Shown here in pieces: positions 41,572-49,770 of a stretch of DNA of 50,427 bases (positions are counted from its first letter, which is position 1; each line of letters begins with the position of its first letter). The DNA is from Rectinema subterraneum (GTDB taxonomy: Bacteria; Spirochaetota; Spirochaetia; Treponematales; Rectinemataceae). The stretch spans positions 1-50,427 of the forward strand of contig WESA01000015.1 of the NCBI GenBank assembly GCA_009768935.1, in the 5' to 3' direction. The translations under genes and the position numbers were made by a program. Under the pieces are notes generated by a model. It was not told where the DNA came from, searched no databases, and saw only the letters and a program-made list of their open reading frames with translations.

Positions 41572-43113
41572 TTAAATTCTGAAATATATCTTTGACAGCC
41601 GTTTGATTTTTCGCGCGAGCGCAGGCGAAAGCGCGCCTTCAGGCAGGCGCCAGCGCCACCAGCCGCCAGTGGTCCCGGGATAGTTCATGCGAGCTTCGGA
41701 GCCAAGGCCGAGAAAATCCTGCATGGGGGCTACTGCCAGCATGGCGGGGCTAGACCATGCAGCGCGGATAAGGTCCCACGAGAAGGTACGGCGCCCCCCA
41801 TGCAGGTATGCGAGCGCGCGTTTCCTTGCCTGAGGGGCAGCATGCTCGATCCATCCCATCGCTGTATCGTTATCATGGGTGCCTGTGTAGGCTATGCAAT
41901 GTTGCGGATAATTGTGCGGATAATCATTGTTGTCGGTTTGCGATTCAAACGCGAATTGCAGTATCCTCATGCCCGGAAAACCAAGGCTGTCCCGCAGTTC
42001 AATGACTTCAGTGGTGATGAAACCGAGGTCTTCTGCGATAATTGGCAGCTCGCCAAGCGCTTCTTTTAACGCATTGAATAGTGCATGGCCTGGCCCCTTT
42101 TCCCAGCGCCCATGTTCAGCAGTGGGTTCTCCTGCAGGCACTGCCCAATATGCCTCAAAACCCCGGAAATGATCGATTCTGAGCACATCGACAAGAGACA
42201 GCGTATGCTGCACGCGCGCCTTCCACCAGGCATAGCCTGTCTTCGCATGCGCGGTCCAGTCATACAAAGGATTACCCCAGAGCTGGCCAGTTGCCGTGAA
42301 ATAATCAGGCGGCACTCCCGCCACATGCGTCGGCATGCCTTCCGCGTCGAGCTGGAAGAGCTCAGGATGCGCCCACACATCGGCTGAATCGTATGCCGCA
42401 AAAATCGGGATATCGCCAATTATTCGAACGCACCGCTCATGCGCATATTGTCTGAGCTTCTGCCATTGGGTCCAGAATATATACTGTGTGAACTTTATTC
42501 GCCCGATGCGCTCGGCTTGCTCGCTCACGAAGCGCGCGATTGCATCAGGCTCTCTGCAGCGGAATGCTTCAGGCCACTCATTCCATGGTCGGTGGCCTTC
42601 GTGCTCTTTGATTGCAGCAAAAAGCGCATAATCATCAAGCCAGGAAGCCTGCGCGTTGCCAAATTGCTGAAATTTTGCAAGACGCGCGCCGCCTTCCCTA
42701 CTGCCGAACCGCCGCCAGGCTGCCTCAATCAAGCGAGCATTCTCCCGAAACAGCAGGGCATAATCGATGTAGTTCGTAGAAGAGCCTGTTGAAACGCCAC
42801 TCGCCCGGCTACTACTTTCTGCACCATTGAATCCTGTCAGGTAGCCTTCCACTTCCTCTGGAGCGAGAAGGCCCTCATCCATAAGTGCTTTCGGGTCGAT
42901 CAGATACGGATTCCCCGCAAAGGCTGATGGGCTCTGGTAGGGCGAGTCACCATACGCCGTTGGCCCGAGCGGCAAAACCTGCCACCAGCCAATTCCCGCA
43001 TGTGCGCAGAAATCGACAAAGGCGCGTGCTTCTTCTCCCATCGTTCCGCAGGGCCATGGACCGCCAAGCGAAAGTGGGTGCAGCAATATTCCACAACTTC
43101 TGGGTATTTGCAT
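41572..43113 (-). CDS. malQ: 4-alpha-glucanotransferase (amylomaltase)
   Basis: MalQ transfers alpha-1,4-glucan segments between maltodextrins, releasing glucose (GH77). The 513-residue product shows WWQVLPLGPTAYGDSPYQSP, FAGNPYLIDP, the nucleophile Asp in LRIDHFRGFEAYW, the acid/base Glu in IIAEDLGFIT and the third carboxylate in TGTHDNDT. A short Ser/Gly/Thr-rich insertion sits near residue 97-112. No Shine-Dalgarno site precedes the ATG, but a LacI-like operator is right beside it. It follows the chaperone-usher subunit gene on the same strand after 126 bp and probably has its own promoter (TTGACA at 43159-43154). Confidence 0.94.
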   Translation of the reverse strand: MQIPRSCGILLHPLSLGGPWPCGTMGEEARAFVDFCAHAGIGWWQVLPLGPTAYGDSPYQSPSAFAGNPYLIDPKALMDEGLLAPEEVEGYLTGFNGAESSSRASGVSTGSSTNYIDYALLFRENARLIEAAWRRFGSREGGARLAKFQQFGNAQASWLDDYALFAAIKEHEGHRPWNEWPEAFRCREPDAIARFVSEQAERIGRIKFTQYIFWTQWQKLRQYAHERCVRIIGDIPIFAAYDSADVWAHPELFQLDAEGMPTHVAGVPPDYFTATGQLWGNPLYDWTAHAKTGYAWWKARVQHTLSLVDVLRIDHFRGFEAYWAVPAGEPTAEHGRWEKGPGHALFNALKEALGELPIIAEDLGFITTEVIELRDSLGFPGMRILQFAFESQTDNNDYPHNYPQHCIAYTGTHDNDTAMGWIEHAAPQARKRALAYLHGGRRTFSWDLIRAAWSSPAMLAVAPMQDFLGLGSEARMNYPGTTGGWWRWRLPEGALSPALARKIKRLSKIYFRI

Positions 43114-43115
43114 AG

Positions 43116-43129
43116 GTAAACCGATTTAC
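43116..43129 (-). promoter_or_regulatory. LacI/MalR-like operator candidate before malQ
   Basis: GTAAACCGATTTAC is a 14-bp near-palindrome (one mismatched pair) with a central CG, the form bound by LacI/GalR-family regulators. It ends 2 bp before the malQ start codon, a place where a bound repressor would block expression. No regulator gene is in the window. Confidence 0.4.
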
Positions 43130-43239
43130 ATGATGCATAGCAAAGCGCCTTTCTGTCAAGAGCAAGGCGCAGGAAAGCCGCGGATATACTCAAACCGCCT
43201 GGCTGCCCCGGCTATGCACCGAGCCCGAGCCGGCGCGCC

Positions 43240-44172
43240 CTAATTAGCGCTTATCGTGAAACTGATGGTGTCCGAGTACTGGCCTGCTTCGACATCCTGC
43301 CCGGCGGCAACGGATATGGCGCCCAAAAGGACTTTGCTATACAGCTGTTTTGCAGTCTCCTGGTCGATGATGATATCCGGGCCGAGGGTCTTGCTGGCTC
43401 CATCGATTGTCAGCATGTACTGAATTTTGTCGCTTGTCGTCGTGGAAGTAAGATAGCCGCCCGATGCCGCACTCATTTTCAATGTGTAGGCAGTATTGGC
43501 CTTCAAAAAGATTGCGAATGTACCACTTGCTCCGCTGGAGACCTCGCCGAGATTGATGTTGTAAATCGCGGATCCGGTATCATAACTACCAGTGGCAGGG
43601 CCGATTCTGACATCGACTTTTTGATTGACAATTGCAGTGTAGGTAAAGTTTTCGCTGTCTCTCAATGTGCCCGCTACTCCTACGGTTCCTTGATACAGCC
43701 GCGCGGTAAACGTGCCGGCATATGTTCCATATGGCACTTGCTGATTCTTTCCAATCCATGGGTACACGGTAAACGTCTGCGTAAGGACAGAAGTATTCTT
43801 ATTGAATTGCCCATACAGAACTTGAGTGCTCGTCATTCCTGAGCCATTGCCTCCGAGAATTTCTTGCGTAAAGGCGCTGTCTTTATAGAATTTGCTGAGA
43901 ATGGAAAGAGCGGAATTGTCGGTAAGCACAAGATCTCGCGAATTGACTGTGGGCGAGCCATTAATTGTTACAAAAAAATAGAATGTGTATCTAGGTTTTT
44001 TGCTCAATCTGACAGTAATGGAAAACTGCGGACCCGTTGTATCGCTGGAACTGTCCGGATCATAGGTGACAGTGGCTGGCGCTGTAATAGGATTGAGCGA
44101 GAGGGTCTGGCTGCCTGCCGCCATCACTATTCCAACGTATATCACTGCGAGCAATAAAAGTTTTCTGCTCAT
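43240..44172 (-). CDS. Spore-coat-U-domain pilus subunit/tip adhesin of an archaic chaperone-usher system
   Basis: A 310-residue secreted protein. Signal peptide 1-20 (LLLLAVIYVGIVMAAGSQ). The C-terminal 130 residues fit the spore coat U (SCPU) domain of archaic pilins: YNINLGEVSSGASGTFAIF, ANTAYTLKMSAASGGYL, and the closing AGQYSDTISFTISAN strand. The N-terminal 170 residues form a second beta-rich domain, so the layout resembles two-domain tip subunits such as CsuE more than a one-domain pilin. Cysteines, common in Csu pilins, are absent. GAGG lies 7 nt before the ATG. It is the last gene of the chaperone-usher locus, 26 bp after the usher. Confidence 0.75.
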   Translation of the reverse strand: MSRKLLLLAVIYVGIVMAAGSQTLSLNPITAPATVTYDPDSSSDTTGPQFSITVRLSKKPRYTFYFFVTINGSPTVNSRDLVLTDNSALSILSKFYKDSAFTQEILGGNGSGMTSTQVLYGQFNKNTSVLTQTFTVYPWIGKNQQVPYGTYAGTFTARLYQGTVGVAGTLRDSENFTYTAIVNQKVDVRIGPATGSYDTGSAIYNINLGEVSSGASGTFAIFLKANTAYTLKMSAASGGYLTSTTTSDKIQYMLTIDGASKTLGPDIIIDQETAKQLYSKVLLGAISVAAGQDVEAGQYSDTISFTISAN

Positions 44173-44198
44173 GAATTTACCTCATTTATATTCTAATG

Positions 44199-46661
44199 CT
44201 ATTTGCCTCTGCTGTGTACTACAACATCGCCAAGATCGATAGTGTCCTCACCGCTCTCAGACAGCTCGAATTGGGTTGTTCCATAGCCTTCAGGCCATTC
44301 GATGGTGTAGGTGCCAGGCAAAATATCATAAATCTCGAAATGCCCCATTTCATCCGAAAATGTCGAAGTCACCATCGAGCCGCCGAGATCATAGATATCG
44401 CCGGGCAGATATTCGACAGGCTTCCCTGTGGTATCGACAAGGCGGCCATACAACATGTAACGCTTGACCACATCGCTCTGGAAAAGGATGCCGCTTCTGA
44501 ATGCAGGCGAAACAAGCACGAATGGATAACGCGGATTTAGGTTGATTGGGGATTCGACCAGATCAACAGAAAGCACTGTCGTTGTATAGCTTGTCAGCGG
44601 CAGAATAATATTTTGGCCTTTTGCTGCAAAATACTGTGCACCTGAAGAAAGCCTATATAAAGCAGATTCTTTTTTAAGCGAGGGAGATGTAGCAATGAGA
44701 ATGAAAGAATCAGGAATCTGACGAGTGAAGGCCACATGGGAACCGACAAAGGCCAGCGTCGTCCTGAATTGCAGATTGCCAGTCAGGGTGTCGGTGTTAA
44801 GACTGCTGTCATGTGCGAAAGACCCTGCTGCACTCACATCATAAAATTCCGATGTGTTTCGTACCCCAATATTGAAGACGCTGCTTTCCCCTGAGCCAGG
44901 TAGAAAGCTGCTTGTGTTGATATTAAAGTCGAAAACTTGTCCAAAAGCGGAAAATTTATCCAGAATACCAAGGCTGGTAGTGCCATCAGTGGTTTGCATG
45001 AAATTGAGCGAGCGCGCATAGCTTTCACGCGGCATTATGCTGAAGGTCAATATCGCCGAGAATGTTGGCGAGCCTGATGAGGGGAAAGAAAGCCGCCCTG
45101 AAAGGCTCAAATTTCCGCCTTTTATGAAGCTTTGGCTTATTGAAGCGTATATTTCGTGAGTCATCGCAGTGGGCGAGCTCAAAATTCGGTTCAGCGAATA
45201 ACCAATGCTGGCATTTGTCCGGGAAAAAATTGCGGAATACAGGCTTGCAGAAAAGGACAATAAACTGCTAGGAGGCGCACTATCGGGCGCAGATGTGGCA
45301 GGCGGCATAAAGCCTTTGCCGCGGTAGCTGAAGGACAGCCCTAAAGAAGGAATTGAACTGTTTCCCGGCATGGAAAATACATAATTTGCACTTGCTGCAG
45401 GGGCAAACATTTCGCCCCATCCATCCCATCGGCCCACAAGAGATGCTGACCCATTGATAGTGCCTATCGGCAATGCTGAAACCCAGGTCAATCCTCCCAT
45501 TGCCGATCTGATATCCGCTTGAATATTGAAGCCTCCCGAAAAAGCGGGAGATATACCGAACAACCAATAACCGCTTGCAAAAAGCTCTTTCCAATCCTGG
45601 ATGCCAGTGCCTGCAGATAGAGCAAATTTCGAAGTTCCGACCTGAAGAATATTGCTCTCCCTGGGAATGATGCGCCTTAAAACCTGCACATTGCCGTCGC
45701 TTTCTTCTATACGGAGCACAAATTCATTGAGGCCCGAGGTGAACGGCAGATCGAGAATACGGTAATTGCCTGGCGCCAGCAGCATTGTACGGATCGGTTT
45801 GCCATTGACTTCAACACTTACTCTGGCAAGCTTGTGTATCGTAAATTCGGTCATATCATCGATAAAGCCTTGGCGCACAATATATTTTTCAAAATCGGAA
45901 GTACCGATGGAAATCCCATAGAGCGTGGATTGCGTTTGGGCTCCAACTACCGGAATACTTATCTTGCCAAGTGAAATCTGCAATTTTCTCGCAAAATCGC
46001 TCCAAAGCGCATATGCATTATCGACACTGTAAGAGAGCGCTGCGTTCGAGACGGAAATATTCCCTGATCCCACAAGATGCGTGCCCATTAGGTCGATCAT
46101 GGCGAGAAGTTGGGTTGAATAGTTCAAAGTATTGCTTGTTACATTCGAAATTTGCAGCGCTGATTCATTCTGGATGAAACCCGAAAAAGGCGCAGCTCTC
46201 AATATAGGCTTGTAATTCGGCACCTGTTCGGGCACAAAATCGATATCTACTACAGGAGCATACTCTGGTGGAATTGTAATGCTGATTGTCAGCTGGGCTG
46301 AATCAAACTCGAACGAAATGCCAACCAGCGCAAAATCGTCAGCGGTGAGCCATGTAAGGTCTCTGAAAACAGAATCAAAGATGACAGAATAGATATCCGG
46401 CCGCAAATGTTCAATCAGAAGTTGTGCAGCGAGTTTTTTATAGAGAACAGCTTGGTTTTGCCATATGCCGGCATTCACTTCGCCTGCCGGTTTTCCGTTT
46501 ATGGAGAGCGCAATTGTGATTTCGAGATCTGGGACGATTGTATCATGTGTTATTGGCGCATTTGAAATAGCAGGCTGGCTTGGCGGAGTCTGGGCAAAAG
46601 AGATGGAAATACCCATTACGAAGAAAAGGAGAATTACGGACATTAATTTGCGAAAAAACAC
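44199..46661 (-). CDS. Outer-membrane usher of an archaic chaperone-usher system
   Basis: An 820-residue protein with signal peptide (1-23). An N-terminal periplasmic domain is followed by a long beta-strand-rich barrel (about 130-700) broken by a plug-like domain: VSVEVNGKPIRTMLLAPGNY, then RILDLPFTSGLNEFVLRI. The C-terminal domain begins YMLYGRLVDTTGKPVEYLPG and ends with a carboxypeptidase-regulatory-like beta-sandwich (FSDEMGHFEIYDILPGTYTI). This is the order seen in FimD/CsuD ushers, which export and assemble subunits handed over by the periplasmic chaperone. Start GTG at 46661 has GGAG 10 nt upstream; an ATG seven codons later is an alternative. Sequence similarity to proteobacterial ushers looks low. 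Confidence 0.76.
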   Translation of the reverse strand: MFFRKLMSVILLFFVMGISISFAQTPPSQPAISNAPITHDTIVPDLEITIALSINGKPAGEVNAGIWQNQAVLYKKLAAQLLIEHLRPDIYSVIFDSVFRDLTWLTADDFALVGISFEFDSAQLTISITIPPEYAPVVDIDFVPEQVPNYKPILRAAPFSGFIQNESALQISNVTSNTLNYSTQLLAMIDLMGTHLVGSGNISVSNAALSYSVDNAYALWSDFARKLQISLGKISIPVVGAQTQSTLYGISIGTSDFEKYIVRQGFIDDMTEFTIHKLARVSVEVNGKPIRTMLLAPGNYRILDLPFTSGLNEFVLRIEESDGNVQVLRRIIPRESNILQVGTSKFALSAGTGIQDWKELFASGYWLFGISPAFSGGFNIQADIRSAMGGLTWVSALPIGTINGSASLVGRWDGWGEMFAPAASANYVFSMPGNSSIPSLGLSFSYRGKGFMPPATSAPDSAPPSSLLSFSASLYSAIFSRTNASIGYSLNRILSSPTAMTHEIYASISQSFIKGGNLSLSGRLSFPSSGSPTFSAILTFSIMPRESYARSLNFMQTTDGTTSLGILDKFSAFGQVFDFNINTSSFLPGSGESSVFNIGVRNTSEFYDVSAAGSFAHDSSLNTDTLTGNLQFRTTLAFVGSHVAFTRQIPDSFILIATSPSLKKESALYRLSSGAQYFAAKGQNIILPLTSYTTTVLSVDLVESPINLNPRYPFVLVSPAFRSGILFQSDVVKRYMLYGRLVDTTGKPVEYLPGDIYDLGGSMVTSTFSDEMGHFEIYDILPGTYTIEWPEGYGTTQFELSESGEDTIDLGDVVVHSRGK

Positions 46662-46723
46662 TTTTCAATTACTCCGAATTTACATTTTATTATAAAAACG
46701 CCCGCGGCGCATCATGTTGAGCG

Positions 46724-47479
46724 TTATTCAATAGTTGCGGACAACGTTCCCGTATACGTAGTGTTCGGCTTTGCGTCGTCGGAGGGAACGAAGAAGCGTC
46801 GCACATTTCCCGCAAGCAGATTTTGACCCTGAATTGCTTTGACGGCATCGTCCTTGAGTGTAATCGAAATCCCGGTCCCGCCGGCAATCTTGAGCACCGG
46901 ATCATTGATAAGCGCATGGCGAGTGCCGCTGTTCGTGATAGTGACGAGGAAGCCTTTCTTGCCCTCCTGCTCAGCGTATTCGACTTTGGATACAGAGAGC
47001 TTATGCGCAACATTCGTCGGCGTAACATACAGCGCTGCGATATAGCGGAACAGCACTTTTACGCCTGAAGTCTGCTGCTGGGTAAAATCGATGGGAACCT
47101 GTTCTGCGATGATACGATAGGCAGCTTCCTTTGCAAGCTTTGGTGTGCCTTTGTACTGCACTTTGATATTTTGAAAGGAATTCGGCTGCACCACGACGCG
47201 CGTAGGGAAAATTGTGAAATCTTTATCAGCCGGTTCGTTGATTTCATTGCCATTTTCGTCGATATCGCGCGTCATCGCTTTTATGACGATAGCGATCTGC
47301 TGGCCTCCATCGTTGGTAAGGCGGAAGCTCGCGATACTCTGGGCGCCGCTGGGGGAAATTGAAATCGACATTGGCATGAAGGTGAACGCAAATGCGCTCA
47401 TTCCAAGCAAGAACAAAAATGTGGCCAGGAATGTTTTTCTATATTTCAAAGTAAAGCAATGCAAGCCAAAGCGATGCAT
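46724..47479 (-). CDS. Periplasmic pilus chaperone (PapD/CsuC-like)
   Basis: A 251-residue secreted protein made of two immunoglobulin-like domains. A signal peptide (TFLATFLFLLGMSAFAF) is followed by domain 1 with ISPSGAQSIASFRLTNDGGQ, a DFTIFPTRVVVQPNSFQNIK segment that matches the phase-conserved FPP-like stretch, and YRIIAEQVPIDF. Domain 2 starts near SVSKVEYAEQEGKKG. The layout is that of archaic chaperones such as CsuC. AAGGAGG lies 4 nt before the ATG at 47479. It is the first gene of the three-gene locus, 63 bp before the usher; its promoter is next to an insertion-sequence end. Confidence 0.8.
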   Translation of the reverse strand: MHRFGLHCFTLKYRKTFLATFLFLLGMSAFAFTFMPMSISISPSGAQSIASFRLTNDGGQQIAIVIKAMTRDIDENGNEINEPADKDFTIFPTRVVVQPNSFQNIKVQYKGTPKLAKEAAYRIIAEQVPIDFTQQQTSGVKVLFRYIAALYVTPTNVAHKLSVSKVEYAEQEGKKGFLVTITNSGTRHALINDPVLKIAGGTGISITLKDDAVKAIQGQNLLAGNVRRFFVPSDDAKPNTTYTGTLSATIE

Positions 47480-47506
47480 GTGTTCCTCCTTCTCTATATA
47501 TGCTGT

Positions 47507-47535
47507 ATTTTAGCCTTGAAATCGTTTCAGTGCAA
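47507..47535 (-). promoter_or_regulatory. Predicted promoter of the chaperone-usher operon, overlapping an IS end
   Basis: On the minus strand TTGCAC (47535-47530), a 17-bp spacer and TAAAAT (47512-47507). The first four bases of the -35 lie within the outer end of the insertion sequence's inverted repeat (47532-47562). The spacer holds the palindrome TGAAATCGTTTCA (plus strand 47517-47529), a possible operator. Confidence 0.55.
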
Positions 47536-47582
47536 TGCTTGCATAGTGTTACGAACCTTGCAGAAGGTCGGCAGGAGAAAAC

Positions 47583-48710
47583 TCACGCAAGCGCATAGCG
47601 AGGCAGATACTCCGCAGACGTTTTGAGAGGGGTCGAGAATGCGCGCTTCCAGAGCTTCTGATCCAGTAGATCGAGGGAGAGCCTACTTAAGAATGCCCGT
47701 TCACGGAACATCCATGCGCGCCCCGTGGCCACAAGCTTGCGAGGTATGCCCGCCGCTTCTGCATGGGTCATACGCGCCTTTCGGTTCGCTTTGATCCGGA
47801 AGGGCTTTGCGTAGTTGTGCCAGGCCATGTAGACGCAGAAGCGATTGAGCATATTGGCGACATTGCGGGAAAAGCAGGCGGTTTCACGCCTATGGGCTGC
47901 CTGATCCTTTCTGAGCTCGCGATCCATGTAGTTGGCGCCGAAGAGGGGATTGTACCAGGTGCGTGGTTCGGTGGAGTGCACGGTCAGATGCACCAGTCGA
48001 TGGTCTGCATTCTGCAAGCGAAAGAGCGGATGGCTATACAGCGCTCTGCGATATTCCTTTTTTTCGTCGGTGATGAGGATGAGAGGCTGCCATAGCTGGG
48101 GCATGCGTTCCTGGGCAAGGCGATCGAGCAGCTCCCGGAATGAGCGTTCGATGCTCCGAGGCTCAAAGGTACACGCACGATAGAGCAGGGACATTCTATG
48201 CTTTTGAGCCTCGGTGGTGTTGCCGGAACGGCGCAGGGTGGCATGGGTAGCGGCAAGGAAGAATTGAGAATCGGCGGTGACGGCGAGGGTGATGTTGTTG
48301 GGGAAGTACTGAGAGACATCGAAGGAGACGAAGCCATCGATGCAGACGGATTCATGGGGATTGGCATGGGGACGGAGCAGGCTCTGGAGTGCGATGGCTT
48401 GCCGGGCGAGTCGGTCGATACGGTTCTGGATGGTGCCGCACGAAGCAGAGAAGAATCGTGAGAGTGCGCGAATGCTCATGGAAGAGCTGAGCAGGGTTTC
48501 GATCTGGGGATAGGCGAGTTTGCGCTTGGCGAAGTAATCAAGGCTGAAGGTCTGGGTAGAGAAGTACTTGCCGCAGAAGCTGCAGCGAAAGCGCTGGACT
48601 TTGCCGAAGGTTTTGGTCACATAGAACCCTGCGGCGACGAACCAGCGTTCTTTAGGTGCGTGCTGATGATACGCACAGGCCGGGTTTGGGCAGAAATGAA
48701 AATGATGCAT
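47583..48710 (-). CDS. IS1-like DDE transposase with zinc finger
   Basis: An intact 375-residue protein. The N-terminal Cys/His motifs (CPNPACAYHQHAP and FRCSFCGKYFSTQTF) form a zinc ribbon followed by a helix-turn-helix (SMSIRALSRFFSASCGTIQNR), as in IS1-type and related transposases. A catalytic core follows: CIDGF (first Asp), LILITDEKKEYRRAL (second Asp), and the ELRKDQAAHRRETACFSRN region expected to hold the final Glu. The exact IS family is not certain. GGAGG before the ATG lies in a hairpin (48711-48751) that may block translation from read-through messages. Confidence 0.75.
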   Translation of the reverse strand: MHHFHFCPNPACAYHQHAPKERWFVAAGFYVTKTFGKVQRFRCSFCGKYFSTQTFSLDYFAKRKLAYPQIETLLSSSMSIRALSRFFSASCGTIQNRIDRLARQAIALQSLLRPHANPHESVCIDGFVSFDVSQYFPNNITLAVTADSQFFLAATHATLRRSGNTTEAQKHRMSLLYRACTFEPRSIERSFRELLDRLAQERMPQLWQPLILITDEKKEYRRALYSHPLFRLQNADHRLVHLTVHSTEPRTWYNPLFGANYMDRELRKDQAAHRRETACFSRNVANMLNRFCVYMAWHNYAKPFRIKANRKARMTHAEAAGIPRKLVATGRAWMFRERAFLSRLSLDLLDQKLWKRAFSTPLKTSAEYLPRYALA

Positions 48711-48751
48711 GAAAGCCTCCTCTCCTTATAGACGCAAGGAAAGAGGCTTTC
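48711..48751. promoter_or_regulatory. Hairpin covering the transposase ribosome binding site
   Basis: GAAAGCCTC (48711-48719) pairs with GAGGCTTTC (48743-48751), and TCCTT with AAGGA inside. In the minus-strand message the GGAGG before the transposase start is part of the stem. Confidence 0.65.
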
Positions 48752-48820
48752 ACTTCAAATTCATATGCAGGGTTCATGACACTATGCATACATTGCGGGG
48801 CCGGGAGACTTTGAGCATGC

Positions 48821-49624
48821 TCAGCCGTGCTCGATAATGAATGAACGCATCGAAATGCTCGCATTTTGAAAAGATTCATGGAAAAAGCTGATGCGGTCAT
48901 CCTTTTCTTTCATAGCAAGGATTGCGATAGCTGGCAGGATGTGTTCCGGCGTGGGCATCGCAGGGGAGCGTTCAAGGTTCCGAAGAGCGAATTCGCTAAG
49001 GGCAGAAGCATCGCCGGCTTGAATGATGGCGGCGATTTTTCTGTCTGCCTCCAGAGCCCAAGGGTAGGGTTTTGCTTTGATATTCTTGCTAATTTTGTAC
49101 AGATTCTGAACAAGTGCACCGCTTCCAATAAGCAAAATCCTTTCGTTTCTGAGTTGTGCCAGGGCTTTCCCTACATTGACAATTTTTTTTGTATCGATAT
49201 GGTATGAAAGGCTTATTTCCACCACAGGGATTTGTGCTTCGGGGAAAAGGTGAACAAGAATTCCCCATGCTCCATAATCGATTCCGCGCGTGGAGTCGCT
49301 TTTTGCATTGATGCCTGCAGTTAGCAAGAGGCTGCAGATTGTATCGGCCAGATCAGGCTTGCCTGGGGGAGCATAGCTGATCGCATATAATTCTTCCTGG
49401 AATTCGATACTGTCGAATATCTGCTTCGGGAAGGGAGAACTGGTGACTCGGACTTCGGGGGTGCTCCAGTGGGCGGAAATGACCGCGATAGCATCAGGGG
49501 AGGGCAGGCGGGTTCGGAGCGATCGGAGCGATTCGGTAAAGTCGTTGTTGAGCGCAGCGTTGATTGCAAGGCCATGTCCTACAAAGAGGGCGGGCATGAC
49601 GATGGGGGACAGAGCTTTATTCAT
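48821..49624 (-). CDS. LigB/DODA-family extradiol dioxygenase-like protein with altered metal site
   Basis: A 267-residue protein similar to YgiD/DODA: PALFVGHGLAINAAL with His17, VISAHWSTPEV with His52, YAISYAPPGKPDLA, PVVEISL, and MPTPEHILPAI. Active members bind a metal through His residues in GHG, AHW and VHNL, and use a His in the DHG motif. Here the third site reads GALVQNL (Gln173 for His), and GLDHGAW is GIDYGAW (Tyr117 for His). The enzyme may thus be inactive, use another metal geometry, or do something else. The start at 49624 is by family homology; there is no good Shine-Dalgarno site. ogt lies upstream on the same strand. Confidence 0.8.
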   Translation of the reverse strand: MNKALSPIVMPALFVGHGLAINAALNNDFTESLRSLRTRLPSPDAIAVISAHWSTPEVRVTSSPFPKQIFDSIEFQEELYAISYAPPGKPDLADTICSLLLTAGINAKSDSTRGIDYGAWGILVHLFPEAQIPVVEISLSYHIDTKKIVNVGKALAQLRNERILLIGSGALVQNLYKISKNIKAKPYPWALEADRKIAAIIQAGDASALSEFALRNLERSPAMPTPEHILPAIAILAMKEKDDRISFFHESFQNASISMRSFIIEHG

Positions 49625-49770
49625 ATTGTTGAGGATACTGCAGGCGGGCTGCCACTTCAACGCATTGCCCTGGTTTTAGTCGGGATCGTCCGTGGCGGGA
49701 CTTGCTGACAATTTAAAAATCTGCGCAAAGCGGCTGCAATAGTCAATAAACTGAGCGTATATAAACCGAA

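Larger units (their letters stand above)
47532..48796 (-). mobile_element. Complete insertion sequence, about 1.27 kb, with 31-bp terminal inverted repeats
   Basis: The left end begins GCAATGCTTGCATAGTGT and continues to 47562. The right end is its inverted copy at 48766-48796, with 26 of 31 positions matching. Between them is one intact transposase gene reading toward the chaperone-usher operon. No target duplication is obvious just outside these ends, so the exact borders could lie a few bases inward. Confidence 0.72.

Noticed and set aside
41300..41575. A 91-codon frame running through tRNA-Lys
   Set aside because: It reads through a tRNA gene, a terminator and a palindromic repeat; not a gene.
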